Assembly (NCBI GenBank): GCA_963815325.1
Contig: CAWFGG010000007.1
Coordinates: forward strand, 124,001 to 188,000
Length of the DNA: 64,000 bases
Direction of reading: 5' to 3'
DNA from: JABDII01 sp963815325
GTDB lineage: Bacteria > Gemmatimonadota > Gemmatimonadetes > Gemmatimonadales > GWC2-71-9
Shown one piece after another: positions 28,022 through 38,900 of the stretch. The notes beneath the pieces were generated by a model, which saw only the letters and a program-made list of their open reading frames with translations, was not told where the DNA came from and searched no databases. The position numbers were made by a program, and so were the translations under genes. Numbering within the stretch: the first letter of the stretch is position 1; each line of letters begins with the position of its first letter.

Positions 28022-29392
28022 ATGCCCGAAGAACGTCTGCTCGTCCTGGTCGTCGATGATGAACCCGCCATGCGCGAGGTCGTGGCCATGCGGCTGGCCG
28101 ACTGGGGCTACGACGTGTGTGTTGCCGCCGATGGTGAGGCGGCCGCGCAGCTGATCCGAACGCGCGCCCCCGACTTGGTCATCTCGGACGTGGTGCTTCC
28201 CGACATGACGGGCCTCGATCTGCTCGCCAATCTGACCGCAGGAGACCCGACCCGACCGGTCATTCTGATGACGGCGTACGGCACGGTTGAGCTTGCGGTC
28301 GACGCGATGAAGCGAGGGGCCAAGGACTTCCTCACCAAGCCGTTGGATTACGGCAAGCTGAGGGCGGTGTTGCAGGCCGCCGGTCGCGACATCGCGCTAC
28401 GGGCCGAGGTTCGCGACCTCGAGCAGGAACTGGCTCGACCGGCACCCACCGGCGCCATCATCGGGAAGAGCGCCGCCATTCAGGACGTCCGCGACCTGAT
28501 TGAACGGGTCGCCTCAACCGACGCCTCGGCACTCGTGACCGGGGAGAGCGGCACCGGCAAGGAACTCGTGGTCAGGATCATTCATGAGTTGAGCGCGCGT
28601 CGTGGACAGCCGTTCATTGCCATCAACGCCGCGGCCATGGCTGAGAGCCTGATCGAGAGCGAGATCTTCGGCCACGAGAAGGGCGCATTCACCGGCGCGA
28701 TCGCCACCCGGCAGGGCTGCTTCGAGCTGGCTCACCAGGGCACGCTCTTTCTGGACGAAATAGCGGAGATGCCGAGCGCGCTCCAGCCGAAGCTGCTGCG
28801 GATTTTGGAGGACGGAAAGGTGCGGCGGCTCGGAGGCTCCCAAGAACATCATTTCGACGTTCGGGTGCTCGCCGCCACCAACCGCGAGCCCGCAGCGGCC
28901 GTAAAGGATGGCCAGCTTCGCGAAGACCTCTTCTACCGGTTGGGCGTGTTCACCATCGACGTCCCCCCACTCCGGGCGCGGCGGGAGGACATCCCGCTCC
29001 TCGCCCAGCATTTCATCCGCCATTTCAACGAGAAGCATGGCCGCGCCATCGAGGGGTTGCGCGATGAAGCGCGCGAGCGGCTCATGTCGTATGGCTGGCC
29101 CGGCAACGTTCGCGAGCTCAAGAACGTCATCGAACGGGCCATCGTCCTGGCCGACGGCTGGATCGAGGTGACCGACCTGCCGCCCTACTTCATCGACGTG
29201 AATGGCGCCGGGCCGGAGCCCGACGCCGCGGCGACGGAGGCGCTGGCCGGAATGAGTCTGGCCGAGGTGGAGAAGCGACTCATCTTGGACACCCTGAAGC
29301 GGGTCGGGCACAACAAGGCGGAAGCCGCCCGGAGACTCAAGCTGGACGTCAAGACCATCCGCAACAAGCTCAAGTCGTACGGGTTGGGCTGA
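28022..29392 (+). CDS. NtrC-family sigma54-dependent response regulator (GlrR-like)
   Basis: A 456-residue regulator. The receiver has Asp56 in LVISDVVLPDMTG and the lysine in FLTKPLDYGK. The AAA+ domain has GESGTGKELVVRII, the GAFTGA loop (EKGAFTGAIATRQ) and GTLFLDEIAEM. The Fis-like helix-turn-helix is at the C-terminus (KAEAARRLKLDVKTIRNKL). It heads a three-gene operon with a kinase 9 bases downstream and then a coiled-coil lipoprotein. The same set, regulator GlrR, kinase GlrK and lipoprotein QseG, is known in enterobacteria, where it controls a sigma54-dependent small RNA. Equivalence here is inference from order and architecture. Confidence 0.93.
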   Translation: MPEERLLVLVVDDEPAMREVVAMRLADWGYDVCVAADGEAAAQLIRTRAPDLVISDVVLPDMTGLDLLANLTAGDPTRPVILMTAYGTVELAVDAMKRGAKDFLTKPLDYGKLRAVLQAAGRDIALRAEVRDLEQELARPAPTGAIIGKSAAIQDVRDLIERVASTDASALVTGESGTGKELVVRIIHELSARRGQPFIAINAAAMAESLIESEIFGHEKGAFTGAIATRQGCFELAHQGTLFLDEIAEMPSALQPKLLRILEDGKVRRLGGSQEHHFDVRVLAATNREPAAAVKDGQLREDLFYRLGVFTIDVPPLRARREDIPLLAQHFIRHFNEKHGRAIEGLRDEARERLMSYGWPGNVRELKNVIERAIVLADGWIEVTDLPPYFIDVNGAGPEPDAAATEALAGMSLAEVEKRLILDTLKRVGHNKAEAARRLKLDVKTIRNKLKSYGLG

Positions 29393-29401
29393 GGCCCTTC
29401 C

Positions 29402-30943
29402 ATGAAGGTCGCGACCCGACTCACGAGCGGCTACGGGATTCTCATTGGCCTCCTGGCGTGCGTGCTGGTGTATCAGGCCTACGTCATCTCACAGGCGGTG
29501 CGCACGAATCAGGAACTCCTCACCAGCTCGCGCTTGACCCTGGCCGCAACACAGCAGCTGCAGCACCTCGATGATTACAACGAAAATGTCCGGAAGTACC
29601 TGGTAACCGGAGAGGCCGGGTATGCCGAAAAGGCCACCGAAGCGCTCCGGGCCTTTGGCACCACGCTGAGTCAGCTTCGGGCGCTTTCACTCTCTCCTGC
29701 CGAGCGTCAGGAGCTGAGCCGCCTCCTCGACATCTGGGCCGCGTATGGCGGAACCGGCGCGCGAGAGCCAGACGCGCTCGAGGGCTCGAGCGACGGCTTT
29801 CCGGAGCTCCGGCAACAAACCGGGCTGGTCAACGAGGCGGCCCAGGCCGCCATGGTCGCCGAGCTCGAGCGCACCTCCGCGGCGGCGCGGCGCACCCTCC
29901 TGATCGCGCTCTTCGGGCTGGCGATCGCGTTGTTGCTCAGCCTCTTGATCGCGGTCCGTATCGTCCGGTCCATCTCCGAGTCCTTACGGCATCTCAAGCG
30001 AGGCACCCATGCAGTCGCACAAGGCGACTTCGCGTACCGACTCCACCCGTCGCGGGATGATGAGTTCGCGCAGGTAAGTGCCGACTTCAACGTCATGATC
30101 GCGCGGCTCGGAGAGCTCGACCAGGCGAAGAAAGACTTCGTCTCGCACGTTTCGCACGACCTCAAGACGCCCTTGGCCAGCATGCAGGAGGTAAACCGCC
30201 TGCTGCTGGAGGAACTCCCCGGCGCGCTGAACCAGAAGCAGCGGCATCTGGTGGAACTCAATCTCTCCAGTGCAAGCCGTCTCTCCGACATGATCTCGAA
30301 GCTGCTGAAACAGTCTCAAATCGAATCCGGCAGCCTCCATTATGAGTTCGTGTGGCAAGACCTGGGCGACCTAATCACGACGATTCTCGCCGAGTTCAAC
30401 GGCGCGGGGCGCTCGGGCCGACGCATCACGGCCGACTTGCCCAACGAGCCTGTTGTGGTGGCGTGCGATGGGCCACACGTCATTCAGGTCATGCAAAACC
30501 TGATCGAGAACGCCATCAAGTTCTCACCCGAGAATCAGCCGATCCGGGTGTCGGTCGCCTATCATGCGGAGATGCCGGCCACGATCGACCCAGCAGTGCG
30601 GGACCGGATTCGCCGCGCAACCGATGGATCGGGCTACGCCCTGGTTGCGGTGACCGATCGCGGCCCGGGAGTGCCGGACCGGGAGAAGAACGCGATCTTT
30701 ACCCAGTTCTATCAGGGGTTGCATGGTCGGAAGGCCGCTGGCAGCGGCGTTGGCCTGGGCCTCGCACTCAGCCGGCGCATCATCGAGGCCCACGGCGGGG
30801 CCATCTGGGTTCGCGACCATACACCGACGGGGAGCATCTTCGAGTTTCTGCTCCCGGAGGCCCTCTCCTCCGGCGGCGCGATGGATTTGTTCTCGCACCA
30901 AGCCAGCCCAGCACCGCGGGTGCCGCGCGCCGAGGTCGCATGA
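29402..30943 (+). CDS. Membrane sensor histidine kinase (GlrK-like)
   Basis: A 513-residue kinase. Its first membrane helix near the N-terminus (SGYGILIGLLACVLVYQAYV) precedes a helical periplasmic domain of about 140 residues. The second helix is TLLIALFGLAIALLLSLLIAV, then come HAMP (ESLRHLKRGTHAVAQGDF) and a dimerisation helix with the phospho-histidine in FVSHVSHDLKTPLASMQE. The ATPase domain has VIQVMQNLIENAIKFSP, DRGPGVPDREK and GVGLGLALSRRIIEAHGG. The histidine box and sensor layout resemble GlrK. Its stop overlaps the lipoprotein start (ATGA), indicating coupling. Confidence 0.92.
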   Translation: MKVATRLTSGYGILIGLLACVLVYQAYVISQAVRTNQELLTSSRLTLAATQQLQHLDDYNENVRKYLVTGEAGYAEKATEALRAFGTTLSQLRALSLSPAERQELSRLLDIWAAYGGTGAREPDALEGSSDGFPELRQQTGLVNEAAQAAMVAELERTSAAARRTLLIALFGLAIALLLSLLIAVRIVRSISESLRHLKRGTHAVAQGDFAYRLHPSRDDEFAQVSADFNVMIARLGELDQAKKDFVSHVSHDLKTPLASMQEVNRLLLEELPGALNQKQRHLVELNLSSASRLSDMISKLLKQSQIESGSLHYEFVWQDLGDLITTILAEFNGAGRSGRRITADLPNEPVVVACDGPHVIQVMQNLIENAIKFSPENQPIRVSVAYHAEMPATIDPAVRDRIRRATDGSGYALVAVTDRGPGVPDREKNAIFTQFYQGLHGRKAAGSGVGLGLALSRRIIEAHGGAIWVRDHTPTGSIFEFLLPEALSSGGAMDLFSHQASPAPRVPRAEVA

Positions 30944-31497
30944 GACGCGCGCATGTCCTCACGGCGGCCGTGGCACTGGCAGCGGCTGGTTGTACCGCGA
31001 GTGCACTCGACCGGCATTTCGAAGCGGGGCAATACGAGTTGGCGGCGCGCGCGTACGAGGAAGACCCGTCCGTGGCAGGAAGTGATCGCGCATTGTACCG
31101 GCTGGCTTTGAGCTATGCCGCGCCAGGTACTGCCGTATCCAACCCCGAACGGGCACGGGCACTTCTCGCCCAAATGGTGACGCGGTTTCCCCAGAGCCCG
31201 CACCTACCCGCGGCCAGAATCCTGGCCGGTGTACTGGGAGCCATGGTCGACCTCAGCGACCAAGCAAGGGTCGAACGCCAGCAACTCGATTCGTTGCGAG
31301 CGGTGGTTCAGGGACTCGAGGCCACGCACGCCACGCTTCAGGACACCATTGGCGCCAACCGAGGCCGCCTCACCGACCTCCAAGCCGAAGTGAAGCGTCT
31401 GCAGACGGAGGTCGAGGCCAAGGACGCGGTCCTCCGCCGCCTGGAGGACGAACTGCGACGGCTCAAGAACATCGACCTGGGCCGCCCCTCCAACTAG
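30940..31497 (+). CDS. Coiled-coil lipoprotein, QseG-like
   Basis: A 185-residue predicted lipoprotein (signal VLTAAVALAAAGC). The first ~100 residues resemble one or two TPR-like helical pairs (HFEAGQYELAARAYEED, ALLAQMVTRFPQSPHLPAAR). A long coiled coil follows (QLDSLRAVVQGLEATHATLQ to LRRLEDELRRLKNID). It starts in ATGA overlap with the kinase gene. In the enterobacterial GlrK-QseG-GlrR system a lipoprotein of this kind binds and stimulates the kinase. That role fits here but sequence similarity alone is weak. Confidence 0.75.
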   Translation: MRRAHVLTAAVALAAAGCTASALDRHFEAGQYELAARAYEEDPSVAGSDRALYRLALSYAAPGTAVSNPERARALLAQMVTRFPQSPHLPAARILAGVLGAMVDLSDQARVERQQLDSLRAVVQGLEATHATLQDTIGANRGRLTDLQAEVKRLQTEVEAKDAVLRRLEDELRRLKNIDLGRPSN

Positions 31498-31507
31498 CCG
31501 CCGACAC

Positions 31508-31542
31508 AAAAAAGAGCGGCTGGGCCACAAGGACCCAGCCGC
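31508..31542 (-). terminator. Intrinsic terminator of the secreted-protein gene
   Basis: On the minus strand a GC stem (GCGGCTGGG.. pairing with ..CCCAGCCGC, 31516-31542, one bulged base, loop TTGT) is followed by CTTTTTT (31508-31514). A textbook Rho-independent terminator located 41 bases after the stop at 31583. It may also stop the convergent lipoprotein transcript. Confidence 0.85.
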
Positions 31543-31582
31543 CGCACCACGAGTCTCACCTACGCCTGGACGTACTCTATGC

Positions 31583-31990
31583 TCAACCCTCGCCCGACTC
31601 GGGTGCAACCTCTGTCTTTGTCTGTTCGGCGGCCTCGATTTTGACGGTGCCATCGCACGCGCCTTCGGAGCCCTTGAAACCAAGCTTCCACTCACCCGCC
31701 GCTGCCTTGCTGGTATCCAGCGACAACATCATGCCCTCGTCTGACGCCTTGACCTCCTGCACCACGATGCCGCTTTCTTCGCTCGCCATGCCAGCCTCGA
31801 TATTTCCGATCTCGTGCGACAAGCGAACCGTGAGCATCACCGGCTCGGCCTGAACCGGGATCGTCTCCTGAGAGAAGGAAGCGCTGCAATGCTCGGCCAT
31901 GGCCTCCTGGGCCACGAGGGTGGTGCTGCCGACCATGAGTGCCAGCGGGGCCAATAGTGAAACGGCAATGCCCGAAGTCATCCTGCTCAT
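31583..31990 (-). CDS. Small secreted protein of unknown function
   Basis: A 135-residue protein with a Sec signal peptide (about residues 1-27, core SLLAPLALMVGSTTLVAQ). The mature part is acidic, about 108 residues, and reads like a single beta-sandwich (PVMLTVRLSHEIGNIEAGMA ... GEWKLGFKGSEGACDGTVKI) with two cysteines that could pair. The tail is rich in Glu, Ser and Gly. I do not recognise a family. Start choice: the ATG at 31990 has AAGGAG ten bases upstream; the ATG three codons later is an alternative. Monocistronic, with its own terminator. Confidence 0.75.
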   Translation of the reverse strand: MSRMTSGIAVSLLAPLALMVGSTTLVAQEAMAEHCSASFSQETIPVQAEPVMLTVRLSHEIGNIEAGMASEESGIVVQEVKASDEGMMLSLDTSKAAAGEWKLGFKGSEGACDGTVKIEAAEQTKTEVAPESGEG

Positions 31991-32265
31991 AATAGTCCAG
32001 CTCCTTGGTCCTAAACGTTGAACAACCAGCCGAGGCCCACCTACGCCTCGGGCACATCTGCTGGTAGAGGCATTCTCCGTACCACCCCGACCAGAATCGT
32101 GAGTGTGTTGATGGGAAAGAGGTTAGCGATGTGCGCGGTTGGTCGCCCCCGTGACCGGCAGGGAGACCTTCCCGGACCACGAGTCGCAATGGAGGAAACC
32201 TTCCCGGTCCCCAGCCGGGCGTGTGGCCGAAGTTGGCGGGAACTGGTTGTGTTTCGTCTGGAGAA

Positions 32266-32985
32266 TCAGGCGAGCGCGACGGTAACCGGGCGGTCACCCA
32301 GGATCGTCCAGACGAACCCGTCGCCGACCCAACACCACCCCGGAATCCACCGAGTATCCGGCAGCCGGACGCGGAAGGCTCTACGCTGGTCCCAGGCCGC
32401 GTGCGGCCTCATAGGAACTTCGACGCTGACGGCCCTGGCATCGAGGCGCATGCCTTCCCCCAGCACCTTGAGCGCGGCTTCCTTGGCACTCCAGATGAGC
32501 GTAACGAGCGTCGGACGATCGACCGGCGCGGTCCGAGCGACCCGCTCCCGCTCCGCGGCGGTGAAGTAGTCCGCGACAAACCGTTCGGTACGTAGTTCAA
32601 CGCGCTCCACATCACATCCGAGCGCGACGTCGCCAACGGCGGCGGCGGCCAGGCCAACTCCATCGCTATGACTTATGGAGACGCTCACCGGGACCATGAC
32701 GGGGCCCGCGAGGACGCGGGCAGCGGGTGCGCCGGATTCCTGCGCGAGAATCTCGATGTCGGGCGGCTCGATGCCCTTGTCCGGCAAGCAGGCGATGACC
32801 GCCCGCTTCGCGACCCACCGACCAAGCCGCCAGTCCGACCGGCGCTTGGGCCAGCGGAGCTTCGCCTCGACCGATCGCTCGACAGGGGAAAGCCAGCGGT
32901 CGCCGGCCGGAACGTCCTCGGCTCGTCCGGTTGCCAGCGTGACCACAAGACCGGCTTCCACCGGGATCTGACTGGTCGTTTCCAT
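32266..32985 (-). CDS. 4'-Phosphopantetheinyl transferase, Sfp type
   Basis: A 239-residue two-lobed Sfp/Gsp-type enzyme. Its motifs are WVAKRAVIACLP, VSISHSDGVGLAAAA, the metal-binding GCDVERVELR and the catalytic WSAKEAALKVLGEGM. It transfers phosphopantetheine from CoA to carrier-protein domains. The ATG overlaps the stop of the giant synthase by one base (TGATG), so the two are translationally coupled and the synthase carrier domains are the obvious substrates. Those carriers have threonine at the attachment position, which makes the specificity of this enzyme especially interesting. Confidence 0.93.
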   Translation of the reverse strand: METTSQIPVEAGLVVTLATGRAEDVPAGDRWLSPVERSVEAKLRWPKRRSDWRLGRWVAKRAVIACLPDKGIEPPDIEILAQESGAPAARVLAGPVMVPVSVSISHSDGVGLAAAAVGDVALGCDVERVELRTERFVADYFTAAERERVARTAPVDRPTLVTLIWSAKEAALKVLGEGMRLDARAVSVEVPMRPHAAWDQRRAFRVRLPDTRWIPGWCWVGDGFVWTILGDRPVTVALA

Positions 32986-35900
32986 CAGGCCCTGAGCGCC
33001 TGGAACGGGGCGTTCTCGACCCGGCCCAGTGGGTTGGTCCGGTACCCGCGCAACGACAGCAAGACACGACCGGTTTTGTCGGTCACGTCGACGTTGAATG
33101 CTCCATCGCCAGCATCCTCGACCAGCGCGGTTGAACCGTCTGGTTCACCGTTTGCCGCGCGCCGAACCTCGAGTCGTTCGATCCTGCTCGGCAGGCCCAT
33201 GCGCTCCGACTGCGCGATCTCGGCAAGACCGGCAGTCTGAAATGCGAGCTCTACGAGCCGCGGCGCGACAATGGTAGACCCGCCAGCGGGCTCCTGCCCT
33301 GCGGGCAGGCCGCGCGCGAGCCGACCAGCCAGGATGCCCTTGACCCGCCAGGCGTCGCCCACCACGCGATAGGAGGGGCCGTGGAAGTAGACATGATAGA
33401 TCGCATCGCTTCCTACCACGGCGTCCGAGACGGGCGGCACGCTGCGTGATCGTGCCTCGTCGGGCGGCTTCGATGTAAGCCGGACGGTGCCGGTGAAGTG
33501 GGTCGTGACCTCGGGCTGCTCCCGGCCGTGCAGTTGCCGTGACCCCTCGAGCCGGCAGTTGGCCAGGATATCCTCACCGTTGAGGGCGTACTGAACCCGC
33601 ACCGTGACGGTGCGCGCCTCGCCGCGATAGAACTTGAACGGCTGGAGAAACTCGACACGCTCGAGGGATCCGACGAACCGGTCGGGAAATCCGACGAGCG
33701 CGGCCTCGGACATGGCTTCGAGCCCCATCACACCCGGCAGTACGGCCGTGCCGTCGATCTGGTGGTCCCGGAGAAACGGCTGGGCCTCGGGATCGAGCAG
33801 GGTCTGAACGACGAGCCCGCCGTAGGGACCAAACGATTCGACCGTTCCGACCATGAGCCCGGCCGCCGCCGACTCGGCTTCGCCCAGGATTACGTCTCTG
33901 GCCTGGGTCTCGTCCAGCATGATGCCGAGGCCGTCCGCGATCACCACTTCTCCCCGGGTGCCGGCGGTCAATTCCCGACGGACCACGGGGATTCCAGCCT
34001 CGGGCGTCAACATGTCGATGCCCGCCTGCTTCATGATGGCAGGTATGGACCCGCGCGTGGCCATCCCGATGTCCGCCCACGCCGTCCAATCAATGGCAAT
34101 TCCACGGGTATCGGGCCTCGTGCGGCGTAGTGACGACATAGCCTTACAGAGCATGTCGTTGGCCGCGCTGTAGTCGGTCTGCCCGGCGTTGCCGAAGCGG
34201 CCGGCGATCGAGCTGAATACTACCGCGGCTCCCAGCGGGGCATCGCCCAAGCCTCGAAGCAGGTTGAACCACCCGTCGATCTTGACGTCGAAGACGAGGT
34301 CGAACTCACGAGGCTCCTTCTTGGGAAGGGGGCGGCTGACCTCGAGCCCCGCCGCATGCAGCAGCACGTCGACCCGTCCACTCTCCCGTACGACTTCGGA
34401 CATCACCTGCGCCACCCGATCGACATCCCTCAGATCGACGGAGCGATACCGGGTTTGTCCTCCAAGTGCTTCGACCGCTCGAATCGCGGCGAGCGCCGCC
34501 CGGGACCGTTCGAGCCGGGTGAGCTCTTGCTCCACCATGGCGGGGGTGGCGCGCTCTTCCGATCGCTTGAGGCGGTCGAACAGATCCCGCTTGAGCCCGT
34601 CGCGGTCCGACTCGAGCCGCTGGAGGTCGGCATCGTCTGGATTCGGTTCCGGAGTAAGGTCGAGTAGCCAGAAGATTCCCTTCGAGGCCGCCGCCAGGTC
34701 GGCCACGATGGCGGACACGATGCTCCCGGCCGCGCCCGTAACAACGAATACCCCATCGGCACCGCTCAGTTCGCCGCCAAACTCGACGGCCCGGGACTCG
34801 AGACCCACCGTCCACCGATGGCCAACCGCGTAGCCGATTTCGGCGGCACCCTTGTCGTACAGCGTCTCGTCAATCAGCCGATCGGCCACGGCCGTCGTCT
34901 TCCGCGACGGAGCAAAATCCACGGCCTTCGCCAGGTACCTGGGCTTCTCTCTGGCAAACGCCTTGGTAAAGCCGACCACGGCGCCACCAATCGTGTCGGT
35001 GGCGCCGGCTTGATCGTAGCCGTGTCGGCCGCCGAGCCGCGTGGCCGTGATGAGAAACAGTGGCTGATCGTACAGGGCCCGCATGAGGCGGTACAGCGAC
35101 TTGATCCGGCCGTTGATGGCAACCAACCTCGCCTCGGGATCGAGCAGGTCGGCATCACGCACCGGGTCGAGCGCCGGCAGCCAATAGACCCCAGTGATAG
35201 GACCGTCGGCCGTCCACTCGCCGACTCGGCGCTGGAGGTCCTCCGGATCGGCGCAATCATCCAGGACGAGAGTCGTCACCCCGCGCTTGGTCAGTTTCCT
35301 GACCAGAGCCTTGCCCACCCCGCCCGCGTCCAGGGCCACGAGTACTCGGTCGCCAGCCCCGAGTTCAATGGTGGTTCCAGCAAATCTCGAGGCCGGCGGC
35401 CGCAGAAGTGCCACCGGCACGCGGCGCGGTACCGCCTGCGCCGCCGCTTCCGAGCCTGCGCGAACCGGGCCGGTATCCACCGCCGTTCGGCTTGGCGACA
35501 CCACGGCAGCGTCGGGCGAAACGACCGGTTTCGACTTCGGCGCGGCCCCGCTCCGCAGATCCGGCCGCTTCTCGAACACGAACTCGATCGCGTGCGCCAG
35601 AGTTGGATAGTCGCGCAGTGCCAGCGTCTCGTCGCGCTCGATATCGTAGACCTCCCGGATGGCGGCAAACATCTCCGCCTGCTTCACCGTGTCGATGCCG
35701 AGATCGGCCTCGAGGTCGAGATCGAGGTCGAGCATGTCGGGTGGGTACCCTGTCTGTTGGGCTACGATCGAGAGCACGCTGTCGCGCACCGCACGGTCGG
35801 AGTCAGCCGATGCGACGTCTTGCACCACCGGTGGCGCGGCCTGCGCCGACGCCTCGGCATCCAGCCTGCCTCCCCGCAGGTCCGGACGCTTCTCGAACAC

Positions 35901-38900
35901 GAACTCGATCGCGTGCGCCAAAGTCGGATAGTCGCGGAGCGCGAGCGTCTCGTCGCGCTCGATGCCGTACACCTCTCGGATGGCGGCAAACATCTCCGCC
36001 TGCTTCACCGTGTCGATGCCGAGATCGGCCTCGAGGTCGAGGTCCAAGTCGAGCATGTCGGGCGGATACCCGGTCTGCTCGGCCACAATCGCAAGGACCC
36101 GCTCCCGCACGCGGTCAGCCTCGGCGGGGGGGGGTCGGTGCGTCGAAGGAGTCGGGGAAACTGGAAGTGCTGGGGCCGCTGCAGCGGCAACGCCGCCCTG
36201 CTTCAGGTCGGGGCGTTTCTCGTACACGAACTCGATGGCCCGCGCGAGGGTCGGATAGTCACGCAGCGCGAGCGTTTCGTCGCGCTCGATGCCGTAGACC
36301 TCTCGAATGGCGGCAAACATCTCTGCCTGTTTCACGGTGTCGATCCCAAGATCGGCCTCGAGGTCGAGGTCCAAGTCGAGCATATCGGGCGGATACCCGG
36401 TCTGCTCTGCCACGATCGCGAGGACCCGCTCCCCTACGCTGTCAGCCTCGGCAACGGGGCGTCGGGCCGGGGCGGCTGCAGGCGGGTGGACCACAGCCGC
36501 CGGCCGGGTCACCAGGTCGGGAGCGGGAACATGGGACAGAGGACGGACCGGTGGTGGGCCCGCCTCACGAACCGGCGCACCGACGAGCGGCAGGTCCAGC
36601 GTACGCCTGAGCGGCTTGCGCGCCGGCTCTCGCTTCGGTGGTCCCTGATCTTTGACCCGCAAGGTCCGCCCGACGACTTCCAAATCCGGCGCATCGTATC
36701 CGGTCACCCGAGTTAGCCACTCTTGCCATGCTGGGGGGGCCGCGATGCGGTGCTGGTAGCCCATGTCACCTGGGGAGCGCCTCGCCCCATCCGGCGGCGG
36801 CGTCCATTTCAGGAGCATCATGCTGATCTGCGATCCAAATCCGGCACCCAGCCTGAGCGCGTACATGACGGGGTAGCTGCCGCCACGGCTGAGATTGAGT
36901 GCTCCAAGTGCCGGATCGATCTCGCGGAAATTGGCAACGGGCGGGACGATGCCGGTCTCCAGCATCTTCACCGCCAGGGTGTCTTCGATTCCCACTCCCA
37001 TCGCGTGGCCGGTGAATCCCTTGGTATTGGCGATCACGATCGAATCGGCCGCACCGCCGAACACGTGCCTGAGCGCTTCCACTTCGGCGCTTGCACTCCC
37101 GCCACGGGCCGGCGTGTAGGTCTCGTGGGAGACGAACACGGTCTGCGCTGCGATCTGCTGCCGGGACAGACCCCAGCGACGTTCGACACCGGCTACTAGC
37201 TCTTCCATCACGCCGACGATGTGATCGATGTCGAGGCGGCTCCCGTGGAAGGCGCTGTTGGCGGTGATGGTCCCCAATACCTCGCAAACCGGCTGGATCC
37301 CGCGCTCCGCCGCGGCGGCCAGGTCCTCCACCACCATGGCGGTTGCTCCCATGCCGATGATCATGCCGTGCCGGCGGCGGTCGAACGGCAGGGCCGCATC
37401 TTCCACGCGCTCGTCGGTAGCAGCGGCGCCCGAGGCCAGGAAGCCGCTCGCCATCCAAGGCAGCAGCGTGTCGGTAGTGATGTCGTCCGCGGTCAGCACG
37501 ATGGCGCGGCGGCAGCGTCCCGCCTGGATCCAGTCCTGGGCCAGGGCCACTGCTTGGGTGCTGGTGGCGCAGGCAGAATTGGTGTGGACGTTGGGGCCGC
37601 GGGCGCCGATGTATTCGGCGAACTGCGAGTGTCCCATCGTGAGCACCTGGAACAAGAACCGGCGGTCGAACTCGAAAGGATTGGCCTCGATCTCACTGGT
37701 CAACGCTTCGATGCGTCGATCCAGTTCGGCGATGGCGGCAGCATCGTCACGTGCCAGGAGGCCCGCCCGCAGCGCCTGGAGCTCGTCACGCCGTCCACGG
37801 CGTGAGCGATCTTCATGATAGGCATCCATGGCCGTGGCAAGGGCATCGATTCCAGGGAACGCCGACCCGAAGATGACTGCGGTGTCGTCCCGCATCTCCT
37901 CGGGGAGACTCCAGCCGACTGGGAGCATCGATCCGGTAGTGGCGGTCTTGTATCGCCGGACGAGAGGAATGCCGGCATCGCGCAGGGCTTCGATCCCCGC
38001 CGCGATGGCCAAGCGGGTAATTCGATCGAGCGCCTGCACCCGGTCTTCGGGAAAGCCGTACTCGCCCGCCAGGTCGAGCTTCCCGCCGATGCCGGCGAGC
38101 TTGATGACGCCGCTGGGGTCGTCGACCGTCACAAAGTTGGCCTCGCCACCCGCTCCCTTTACCAGCCGTGTGACGTGCATGTCGGCCATGACACGGCGGA
38201 ACTTGTCGGGAATGTTCCCGATCAACACCTCCCCGCCGAGAATGCGCTCGAGGTTGGTTTCTTCGAAAACCCGCTCGGTGCCAGGGAGGCCGAGTGACGC
38301 CCCGGTGATCCCAACTCGGACCTGTCGCTTTGCGCCGCCGGAGTAGACCTCGAAACTCTGCTCGAGGAAGTCGGCAAACATGCGGCCCAAGGTCAGGAGC
38401 CGGTCTGGAGACTCGGCATCTCCGACACGCGGCGGCTGAGTAACGGCGGACGCCGCGGGTATGCCTGCAGGCGCGGGAGTTGCAGCCAGACGCGGTGACG
38501 CGGCATGAACCTCGGGCACAGGCTCTTCTGCGCCACGTCCGAGGCCTTCCGCATAGAGTCCGCACAGCGCGCGGTTGATCGAGGCAACGTCTCCGGTTCG
38601 AGGATGATTGGTGTAGAACGCGGTGAAACCGTCGCGCTCACCCAGCACATCGTCGGCCAGGCCGTACAGGACGCGCTTCGGACCCAACTCCACGAACACT
38701 CGGGCGCCTGACTCGTAGAGCGTGTTGAGGCCCTTCACGAATTGCACCGGCGACCCGATCTGGCGGCCTAGGAGTTCGATCATCTGCGGCTCTACGCCCT
38801 GACCCATCGGATAGAATTCGCCGGTCACATTCGAGATGATCGGAATTGCGGCAGGCCGAACGCCGAGCCCCGTCAACACGTCGGTGAGCGGCGCCGCTGC

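Noticed and set aside
35565..36435. Repeats considered as a CRISPR or satellite array
   Set aside because: The repeat unit is about 320 bases, stays in frame and encodes carrier domains.
34818..36716. Long plus-strand open frames (632 and 400 codons) opposite the synthase
   Set aside because: They are shadows of the high-GC minus-strand synthase; the repeated segments mirror the three carrier domains and no protein family is recognisable.
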